Below are positions 1 through 5,662 of a stretch of DNA of 9,082 bases, one piece after another (position 1 is the stretch's first letter; each line of letters opens with the position of its first letter). The position numbers and the translations under genes are program-made. The notes beneath the pieces are model-generated. The model worked only from the letters and a program-made list of their open reading frames with translations. It had not been told where the DNA came from and ran no database searches. The DNA comes from Rhodospirillales bacterium (GTDB taxonomy: Bacteria; Pseudomonadota; Alphaproteobacteria; Rhodospirillales; Casp-alpha2), in NCBI GenBank assembly GCA_018664265.1, contig JABJOR010000442.1, forward strand, positions 1 to 9,082. Reading direction: 5' to 3'.

Positions 1-28
1 GCCGCAATTGGTGGGTTTTTCTTGAGCA

Positions 29-74
29 TAAACTGCAACCTTTTTAACCGGGGAATTCGATTAGTTGCAGTTTA
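29..74. repeat. 11-bp perfect inverted repeat at the window edge
   Basis: TAAACTGCAAC (29-39) and GTTGCAGTTTA (64-74) are exact reverse complements separated by 24 bases. The right arm is also part of a smaller dyad, GTTG-N7-CAAC (64-78). No poly-T follows, so it is not an obvious terminator. It overlaps both a plus-strand stop codon (45-47) and a minus-strand ATG (27-29). Its role is unknown; an operator for a gene beyond the edge is possible. Confidence 0.45.
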
Positions 75-147
75 CAACACGCTAAAAGAGATGGGAATCC
101 TTTATAGCTATGGCTTCGAGTGCTTTTTTAGGGCCGACTATTTAAGG

Positions 148-183
148 AAAAGCCCGGGAAATTTATTAAAATCCCGGGCTTTT
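148..183. terminator. Bidirectional intrinsic terminator downstream of the FecR/RTX gene
   Basis: AAAAGCCCGGGA (148-159) and TCCCGGGCTTTT (172-183) form a perfect 12-base stem with a 12-base A/T-rich loop. It starts about 20 bases past the FecR/RTX stop. On the minus strand the tail is only four T before CC, while on the plus strand six T follow the GC stem (180-185). It can therefore stop transcripts from both sides and is formally stronger for a plus-strand transcript. Confidence 0.85.
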
Positions 184-203
184 TTCATTTAACATTGGCT
201 ATA

Positions 204-3200
204 TCAGCTTTGCGGATCAATCGTCACCGTAACCTGATCATTGCTTTCGCTAACACTGTAGCCTTCGCCACTTTCGATAGTGCCATCATTATCCGTATCA
301 AGATCAGCCTTTTTAACACCTTCAAGGGTAACTTTGGCATCAGGTGCGCCACTGAAAGCAATTTCAACATCGCCATCACTATTTTCACTGAAAATCATAT
401 CCTCGGCATGGAATTCCTGACCATCAAAGACGATGCTATCTTCTGCCATGATATCAGAGATAATATCGTTGCCACTTTCAGCATCGAAGACAAAGGTGTC
501 TGCACCATCACCACCGGTCAAGGTATCATCGCCTACGCCACCATAAATAGTATCAGCGCCATCACCGCCATCAATAATATCATCACCGGAACCACCGAAG
601 ATTGCATCATCTCCAGCCATGCCGTTCAGGGTATCATTACCGCTATCACCCATGATGGTATCAGCATCTGATCCTCCAGTGACCGTATCATCGCCGCCAC
701 CGGCATAAAGTGTGTCGGCTCCTCCACCGCCTTCAATGGTGTCATCACCATCAAGACCATATATGACGTCAGCACCACTGGTCCCGGTAAGGGTATCAGC
801 ACCGTCCGTGCCAACGATGTCGGAGTTTTCTGGCATATCCACATGCACCGTCACGGCTGTAGAAGCAGAATCTACACCACCCTGTTCTTCTGAGGTTGAT
901 GTGACAACCAGATCAAAGTCCTGATTATATCCATCTGGTGTATCAATGATGACCGTTCCAATATAATCCAAAGGAAGGCTAGCCACACCATTACTAACGG
1001 CGACCTGAAGCTGATTACCATCGACAAGAACATACAGCTTACTGTAGGTGATATTACCTTCCCCATCATCATAGGACGGAACACCAGAAACTGTAACAGA
1101 GCTGATAATTTCAGATGAATCCGTTGTAAGTGTAGACAGTTCAAACCGAACCGTATCTGAAGATTCCATACCTACCGTCGCGCTTGAGACCAGCAATTCA
1201 GGTGCACTGGCTGTTGCAGTCACTGTAACATCCAAGCTCTCCGTTGCGCTGTCCAACCCAACCACACTTTGCGCTGTAACTTGCAGTGTAAAGTCAGCAT
1301 CAGAATTAGCAGGAGGTGTAATTGTCAGATCAGCCAATTGGTCTGCTGTCAAAGAGACACTACCGTTCGTTGGGTTGGTATAATCGATTGTGATAACTTC
1401 ACCACCCACTTTAATAACAGCGTCAGCGGGAATACCGGAAATTGATACAGTGCCAATTTCACCAATGTCATCGGTAAAACTGGTCGCGATATCGAGAGAA
1501 ATTTCCGTATCATCTCCACCCGTAACATTGGTTACGGTAACCGCCGGAGGCAGTCCAACAGCAACAGTAGAGCCATCAGAGAACTGAAGCTCTTCAATAC
1601 CTACCAGGGTATCAATATTGCCTTCAGCATCCACGACTTCTACTTCGTTATCGGCATTGGCGCTGAATGTGTAATCACCGAAAGTTCCGGAATAGATTAC
1701 AGTATCAAAACCATCACCACCGGACAGATAATCATCACCACCGTTATCAACGACAGAAAGATCACCTATAAAACTGTTACCACTTATAGAGCCATCGGAA
1801 TTGTCATAGGTTGAGCCACCGATCAAGATGTCATCGCCAGCTCCACCAAACAATGTATCGTCACCCAAATTACCGACCAGAACGTTAGCGTCACTTGAGC
1901 CGACAACCACATCATCACCCTCACCAGCGAGAACGTTTTCAATACTTGTTAGTATATCCGTGCCGATGATGCTTGAGTCACCTGTCGAAGATACAGCTGT
2001 ATCCGCACCAAGGTGGACAAATCCACCGGCGCCCGTTGTAACATCGGTTGCATCGCTCAGGTTGATCAGTAGGTCATAATTTGCTTCAACACTCGGATAC
2101 ATTACCCAGTCAGTACCATCATTGCCGCTGTAGGTATCATCACCGCCACCGCCACCGCCTTGAATAATGTCATCGCCTGCACCGGCATCAACATTATCGT
2201 CACCTTCGCCACTGTAGATAAAATCAGAGCCACCACCTGTGACAACATTGTCATTGCCTGATCCAAACACGACGCTCAAATCAGAATTGCTGGAGCTCTC
2301 ATTTAGAGACAAATTATCATTTGAATCAGCGCGATTAATACTGCCACCCTTAGTCTTCACAATAATGCCGTATTGATCGGTCGGGATAACTTCTGCAACC
2401 TCTTCAACAACAATCCGTTCTTTTACTTCATCAGTTGCATCATATACAGCTGCTGAATCAGATTCTTGCGTAATATCTTCCTCTATTTCGGGGATTAGGT
2501 ATTCAAATGTTTCCGGATCGCCTGAATCAAGCGTGATATTTGTTTCCGATTCAGGCTCAGCGACAACTTCATCAACAATCTTTTCGGCTTCGGCTTCAGC
2601 TTCAGCTTCGGCCTCAGCTTCGGCTTCAGCTTCGGCTAAGGCTTCGGCCAAGACTTCTTCTGCTATAACTTCTTCTTCCGCTATAGCTTCTTCTTCTGCA
2701 ACAGCTTCTTCTTCAGCTACAGCTTCCTCTTCTGCAACAGCCGCTTCTTCAGCCTCGGTTTCTTCTTCTGCCGCCGCCGCAATAGCTTCAATGGCGTTTT
2801 CAATCAACAATTCAAGATTGGCTTCTTCAACACCGTATGTGTTGGCGTTATGTGAATCAGGCAATGATTTCAATGCTGAGCCATAGTTTTGCAGGAATGT
2901 GGCTTGATCAACTACAGCGCTAGCATCAGGAGTAGAGCCAAAATCACCAACGTTGGTTCCAGCAAATGCTGTATTCAAAATAACAACACCGCCATCATTT
3001 TGAACAACAACTTCACCAACAAAACCGTCGGCTTCTTCCATCAGAACAACTTGCATGCCCTCTTCTTCTTCGAGGTTTATGCCGACCTGGGTTCCACGAA
3101 TACCGATGGTCGCAACCGGGGTATCAATGGTCATGGCATCCGGATCGGTCTTGGCAACCTGACCGGATACAAATGTAAACACGCCTTCAAGAGCGGACAG

Positions 3201-3779
3201 AGAAACACTGCCTTCCTGAGTGCTTGGATCATAGATCATTTCATCCAGAACCATCAGACCATCTTCGCCCATAGAGAACGTGGTTTCATCGGCAAGAATA
3301 ATACCGATAGAGCCGTCTTCTCCAGATTCTAGAGTATCACCCTGATACACCGGGTCACCTGCATTCAGCTCGACACGTGTACCATCAACACGAACGGCCC
3401 AGACAGAGCCTGAAACCTCATCAACGTTACCAATAGCTGATCCATCAGTGCCGGAAAGCACTTCACTGCCAGCATCAAAACTGTATACGGATTGCTCAGG
3501 CTCGGGCGTGTCTATCTGAGCAAGTTGCAAGGTCATATCGCCAGATAATGAGACACCTTCACCATCGCTTAGCGAAGGCGTTGAATCAGAAAATCCTTCA
3601 ATGCTCGCTTGCGTACCATCCGGCCATGCAATGTGCAAATCACTGCCGGAAAGTTCAAACGTAGCATCAGAAAGGGAATGCCCTTCAGGCATAAAAACGG
3701 ACCCGCTGTTATCGGCCTGTAATTCAACAGAGCCTTGATCAGAGGTCGCGCCGTGGACGTTTAAGTCGCCATCGGCCAT
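204..3779 (-). CDS. FecR-domain RTX calcium-binding protein, probable type I secreted adhesin
   Basis: This 1191-residue, highly acidic protein has no cysteine and no N-terminal signal peptide, as is usual for type I secretion substrates. Domains in order: a hydrophilic N-terminal segment with LHIAWPDGTQASIEGF (1-90), resembling the BapA-type prefix; a FecR domain (about 121-275: GSVWAVRVDGTRVELNAGD, then TPVATIGIRGTQVGI); a Glu/Ala low-complexity stretch (330-400); an acidic linker; RTX nonapeptides (504-560 and 616-690, GGAGDDILIGG type); two Ig/cadherin-like repeats (about 745-857 and 858-980); a second RTX block (989-1095); an EF-hand-like loop (1161-1172); and a short C-terminus ending VTVTIDPQS. 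The RTX repeats should bind Ca2+ and fold outside the cell. FecR here is not the sigma-regulator type: there is no transmembrane segment and no sigma or TonB gene nearby. The start is supported by GAAGGAA seven bases upstream and by the promoter. A surface or biofilm adhesin is the best inference; an enzyme domain is not visible. The secretion genes must be elsewhere. Confidence 0.88.
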   Translation of the reverse strand: MADGDLNVHGATSDQGSVELQADNSGSVFMPEGHSLSDATFELSGSDLHIAWPDGTQASIEGFSDSTPSLSDGEGVSLSGDMTLQLAQIDTPEPEQSVYSFDAGSEVLSGTDGSAIGNVDEVSGSVWAVRVDGTRVELNAGDPVYQGDTLESGEDGSIGIILADETTFSMGEDGLMVLDEMIYDPSTQEGSVSLSALEGVFTFVSGQVAKTDPDAMTIDTPVATIGIRGTQVGINLEEEEGMQVVLMEEADGFVGEVVVQNDGGVVILNTAFAGTNVGDFGSTPDASAVVDQATFLQNYGSALKSLPDSHNANTYGVEEANLELLIENAIEAIAAAAEEETEAEEAAVAEEEAVAEEEAVAEEEAIAEEEVIAEEVLAEALAEAEAEAEAEAEAEAEAEKIVDEVVAEPESETNITLDSGDPETFEYLIPEIEEDITQESDSAAVYDATDEVKERIVVEEVAEVIPTDQYGIIVKTKGGSINRADSNDNLSLNESSSNSDLSVVFGSGNDNVVTGGGSDFIYSGEGDDNVDAGAGDDIIQGGGGGGDDTYSGNDGTDWVMYPSVEANYDLLINLSDATDVTTGAGGFVHLGADTAVSSTGDSSIIGTDILTSIENVLAGEGDDVVVGSSDANVLVGNLGDDTLFGGAGDDILIGGSTYDNSDGSISGNSFIGDLSVVDNGGDDYLSGGDGFDTVIYSGTFGDYTFSANADNEVEVVDAEGNIDTLVGIEELQFSDGSTVAVGLPPAVTVTNVTGGDDTEISLDIATSFTDDIGEIGTVSISGIPADAVIKVGGEVITIDYTNPTNGSVSLTADQLADLTITPPANSDADFTLQVTAQSVVGLDSATESLDVTVTATASAPELLVSSATVGMESSDTVRFELSTLTTDSSEIISSVTVSGVPSYDDGEGNITYSKLYVLVDGNQLQVAVSNGVASLPLDYIGTVIIDTPDGYNQDFDLVVTSTSEEQGGVDSASTAVTVHVDMPENSDIVGTDGADTLTGTSGADVIYGLDGDDTIEGGGGADTLYAGGGDDTVTGGSDADTIMGDSGNDTLNGMAGDDAIFGGSGDDIIDGGDGADTIYGGVGDDTLTGGDGADTFVFDAESGNDIISDIMAEDSIVFDGQEFHAEDMIFSENSDGDVEIAFSGAPDAKVTLEGVKKADLDTDNDGTIESGEGYSVSESNDQVTVTIDPQS
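264..299 (-). other. Single EF-hand-like calcium loop near the C-terminus
   Basis: Residues 1161-1172, DTDNDGTIESGE, fit a canonical 12-residue EF-hand loop: acidic residues at positions 1, 3, 5, 9 and 12, Gly at 6, Thr at 7 and Ile at 8. No paired second loop is seen. It lies after the RTX block, in the region expected to carry the type I secretion signal. It may be a dockerin-like or isolated calcium site. Confidence 0.6.
495..815 (-). repeat. Second, C-terminal RTX repeat block
   Basis: Residues 989-1095 hold about eleven near-regular nonapeptides of the GGxGxDxUx type (for example GGSGDDIIDGGDGADTIYGG), closing with GADTFVFDAESGNDIISD, a typical RTX exit motif. This block is more regular than the first. 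It binds calcium in known families and precedes the C-terminal secretion region. Confidence 0.88.
1710..2270 (-). repeat. First RTX repeat region of the FecR/RTX protein, split by a non-RTX insert
   Basis: Residues 504-560 (GSGNDNVVTGGGSDFIYSGE and following) and 616-690 (GEGDDVVVGSSDANVLVGN and GGAGDDILIGG) follow the GGxGxDxUx calcium-binding nonapeptide pattern. Between them, about residues 561-615 lack the glycine-aspartate rhythm and contain LTSIENVLAGEGDD at the return, a sequence commonly seen at the start of RTX beta-rolls. A polyglycine run occurs at residues 541-546. Confidence 0.8.
2583..2636 (-). repeat. Hexanucleotide tandem tract encoding (Ala-Glu)9
   Basis: Residues 382-399 are nine Ala-Glu pairs. 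On the plus strand this reads as alternating GCTTCA and GCTTCG-type hexamers with one GCCTCA. The 6-base unit preserves the frame, so slippage would change linker length and not switch the gene off. Confidence 0.85.
2652..2741 (-). repeat. Five 18-bp tandem units encoding A-[VI]-A-E-E-E in the FecR/RTX protein
   Basis: Residues 347-376 read as AVAEEE three times, AIAEEE, then a decayed VIAEEV. Each unit is 18 bases with synonymous differences at third positions, so the array is diverged rather than freshly expanded. It sits between the FecR domain and the first RTX block. The likely form is an acidic helical or extended stalk. Confidence 0.8.
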
Positions 3780-3800
3780 AATCGTATTCCTTCGTCCAGA

Positions 3801-3830
3801 TGCTCCGTGTCGAAATAGTCATACGGAGCA
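3801..3830 (-). promoter_or_regulatory. 5' leader stem-loop directly upstream of the FecR/RTX ribosome binding site
   Basis: TGCTCCGT (3801-3808) and ACGGAGCA (3823-3830) are perfect 8-base inverted arms; a further T/A pair forms after one mismatch. The loop is 14 bases or fewer. In the transcript this hairpin lies in the leader and ends seven bases before GAAGGAA (3787-3793), the ribosome site, which is seven bases from the ATG. It could modulate translation or mRNA stability. It could also be a DNA-level operator placed downstream of the start point. The structure is seen; the role is inferred. Confidence 0.6.
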
Positions 3831-3870
3831 ACGGCTCAACATCAATATTATTATTCTTTTTATGCCTATC

Positions 3871-3899
3871 ATTATAGGTCTCAAGACAAATTGTGTCAA
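3871..3899 (-). promoter_or_regulatory. Consensus sigma-70-type promoter of the FecR/RTX gene
   Basis: Read on the minus strand, TTGACA (3899-3894), a 17-base spacer and TATAAT (3876-3871) match the housekeeping promoter consensus at all twelve positions. Transcription should start near 3864, giving a leader of about 85 bases before the ATG at 3779. It lies between soeC and the FecR/RTX gene and would make that gene independent of the soe operon. Confidence 0.85.
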
Positions 3900-3913
3900 T
3901 GAGGGTGACTACT

Positions 3914-3935
3914 TTAGATCACGGTCCTGATCTAA
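3914..3935. promoter_or_regulatory. Perfect dyad TTAGATCA-N6-TGATCTAA between soeC and the FecR/RTX promoter
   Basis: The 8-base arms at 3914-3921 and 3928-3935 are exact reverse complements around CGGTCC. The site begins right after the soeC stop and ends 15 bases upstream of the -35 hexamer. Its centre (3924.5) is about 60 bases upstream of the predicted start near 3864, a position typical of class I activator sites. No T-tract follows on either strand, so it is a poor intrinsic terminator. An operator for the FecR/RTX gene or a 3'-end-protecting hairpin of the soe mRNA are both possible. I do not recognise a named regulator's consensus. Confidence 0.55.
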
Positions 3936-3936
3936 T

Positions 3937-4896
3937 TTACGATGCGTCTGCACCATAATACAAAGTTACGACATGACGAGCCTGAGCAAAAAACAACCAC
4001 CGTTCAATGACCATCCCAATGCAAAGCGAGACGACAGCCAGCACAGATAACAGGGTCCCTGTCATGTTATGATTACTGACAATTGAGAGCCCGCAGAAAA
4101 GAAATGGTAACCAGAAGCCTAAAATGGATGCCAGTTTACGCAATTTCAAAGCATGATTGCGCGCAACGACAAAGCCCATTTCCTTCAGTAAATAATTTTC
4201 CGAACTGTGCGGGGCCTCAAACTGGCTAACCTTACCTGTATTTTCACCTAATTGTCCTAAGCCCGTTGCACTTTCCGGGGTAGCGCTATGGCGTGTCGTA
4301 TCAATAAAAGACCAGTAACGCCGCTTTAAAATCAGCCCCCACATGCACAAAAGGCACGTCAGAGCCGTAACATTCAAATCAACACTCCCCATCACTGATA
4401 AGATTGCATTGAAGATGACAGCGCCGCTCATCAAGGCAAAAATCGTATAGCACGGCACTGTCAGCGCATTATGCCACTGATGTATGGTTGGTAATGATCG
4501 ATAGATCATGGCGGTACAATAAACCGTTATTACGGACATGAATGTCATAGCTGCGGCCAAGGGGATTACCGTGTCTGGTATAACCGTGCTATCAAACAAA
4601 AGCCAAAGCAACCATAGGGAGGGCACGAAACTTATCACGCTGGCGACACCTTCACGCGATAACCAGGACGTTCGCCACTGGGAAAACGCCCGCCATGAAC
4701 GCTCCGGTTTACCCAGATGAAATGTCGAAGATAACAACCCGAAACACACCAGTCCAAGACCAAGAACAATTGCTACAAGCGCAGCTTCCCGGCTTACAGG
4801 CACATTGCCGATAAACAACATTCCGACAAGCGCAAGCAGGCCATATCCAGCACCGGAGGCCGTGGTGAAAAATATAACGGATAGCGCTGGATGCAT
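3937..4896 (-). CDS. soeC: SoeC/DmsC-like membrane anchor, quinone-reducing subunit
   Basis: This 319-residue polytopic inner-membrane protein would anchor SoeAB and pass electrons to the quinone pool. Eight hydrophobic segments are visible, at about 6-29, 38-57, 84-102, 109-131, 146-168, 175-190, 252-272 and 279-298. A hydrophilic 60-residue loop (191-251) separates segments six and seven. The family signature STFHLGKPERSWRAF followed by QWRTSWLSREG (about residues 57-83) is typical of DmsC-family anchors; His60 is in the region linked to quinol binding in E. coli DmsC. The C-terminal ARHVVTLYYG is also characteristic. The gene follows soeB after 25 bases. A GAAAGGG at 4908-4914 is the likely ribosome site, with a somewhat long 11-base spacer. 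The stop TAA is followed within two bases by a perfect dyad. Membrane anchor identity is secure; the choice of SoeC over DmsC, NrfD or PsrC rests on the operon and the motif style. Confidence 0.87.
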   Translation of the reverse strand: MHPALSVIFFTTASGAGYGLLALVGMLFIGNVPVSREAALVAIVLGLGLVCFGLLSSTFHLGKPERSWRAFSQWRTSWLSREGVASVISFVPSLWLLWLLFDSTVIPDTVIPLAAAMTFMSVITVYCTAMIYRSLPTIHQWHNALTVPCYTIFALMSGAVIFNAILSVMGSVDLNVTALTCLLCMWGLILKRRYWSFIDTTRHSATPESATGLGQLGENTGKVSQFEAPHSSENYLLKEMGFVVARNHALKLRKLASILGFWLPFLFCGLSIVSNHNMTGTLLSVLAVVSLCIGMVIERWLFFAQARHVVTLYYGADAS

Positions 4897-4921
4897 GCTC
4901 TAAAAGGCCCTTTCTAACAGC

Positions 4922-5662
4922 TTATCGCGATAAAAATTTATCAACCCAGTACAATACCGGATTGTCTTTGCTGACCACAGGTTCAAGCTTGTTGTGCTCT
5001 TCGGACTTGCCCCGCCTAGGCCTGGGCGGTAGATATTTGTTGGTTGGCTTATAGCCAAGATCGCCCATCAGGTTCAGCTCGCCACGCTCCGCAACCAACT
5101 TTGAGACGTCTGAGTTGGGATCTCCCAAATCACCAAAATGACGCGCCCCCGTCGGACAGGTCGAAACACAAGCTGGCACCCGTTCTGATTCTGGTAGGTT
5201 CGTGTTATAAATCCGATCAATACACAAAGTGCATTTCTTCATCACGCCCTGTTCTGTATCAAATTCCCGTGCGCCATAAGGACAAGCCCAGCTACACAGT
5301 TTACAACCGATGCATTTGTCTGCATCGACCAGAACAATACCATCCTCTTCGCGTTTATAAGAGGCCCCGGTCGGGCACACAGTTACACAGTGCGGCTCTT
5401 CACAATGCATGCAGGACCTTGGAAAATTCACTGTCTGGGCAGCAAACCTGGTATCTTTTGGAACAACTTCATAACTGTGAACCCGGTTAAACCACACGCC
5501 ATCAGGCTCGTGACCATAAGGATCAATATCATTCAAAGGCCCGGAATGGCCCTCGGTATTCCATTCTTTGCAGTTAACCGCACACGCATGACAACCAACG
5601 CAGGTATCAAGATCAATAACCAACCCGAGTTTGCGATCTGTTGTGGTGGGATAAGATGTCAT
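4922..5662 (-). CDS. soeB: SoeB/DmsB-like electron-transfer subunit with four [4Fe-4S] clusters
   Basis: This 246-residue ferredoxin-type subunit carries electrons from the molybdenum subunit to the membrane anchor. Sixteen cysteines form four clusters: Cys21/24/27/31 (CVGCHACAVNC), Cys84/87/92/96 (CMHCEEPHCVTVC), Cys117/120/123/127 (CIGCKLCSWACP), and Cys144/147/165/169 (CTLC and CVSTC). This pattern and length match the DmsB/PsrB/SoeB family, and no ligand is missing. There is no signal peptide; the first residues lead straight into the first cluster, which agrees with a cytoplasmic complex. The start ATG overlaps the soeA stop as ATGA, and a strong GGAGGAGG lies just upstream, so the start is secure and translation is probably coupled. 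The C-terminal 40 residues are Pro/Arg/Lys-rich and probably contact the partner subunits (inference). The family assignment is certain; the soe name follows soeA. Confidence 0.88.
   Translation of the reverse strand: MTSYPTTTDRKLGLVIDLDTCVGCHACAVNCKEWNTEGHSGPLNDIDPYGHEPDGVWFNRVHSYEVVPKDTRFAAQTVNFPRSCMHCEEPHCVTVCPTGASYKREEDGIVLVDADKCIGCKLCSWACPYGAREFDTEQGVMKKCTLCIDRIYNTNLPESERVPACVSTCPTGARHFGDLGDPNSDVSKLVAERGELNLMGDLGYKPTNKYLPPRPRRGKSEEHNKLEPVVSKDNPVLYWVDKFLSR

Noticed and set aside
1..192. Plus-strand frame open from the edge to TAA at 190-192
   Set aside because: It runs through the whole 12-bp terminator hairpin and has no recognisable protein signature, so it is probably open by chance.
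195..671. Plus-strand 158-residue open frame rich in Ile, Ala and Thr
   Set aside because: It is the antisense of the C-terminal RTX block; the regular composition reflects the repeat, not a second gene.
495..815. Possible CRISPR-like or satellite array
   Set aside because: The periodic 27-base pattern is the GGxGxDxUx protein repeat in a long open frame; the units are diverged and there are no spacers.
2533..2886. Plus-strand Ser/Ala repeat frame
   Set aside because: It is the complement of the Ala-Glu tandem coding repeats of the FecR/RTX gene.
3914..3935. Intrinsic terminator of the soe operon
   Set aside because: The stem is short and A/T-rich, and no T-tract follows on the minus strand. 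It is kept as a regulatory candidate instead.
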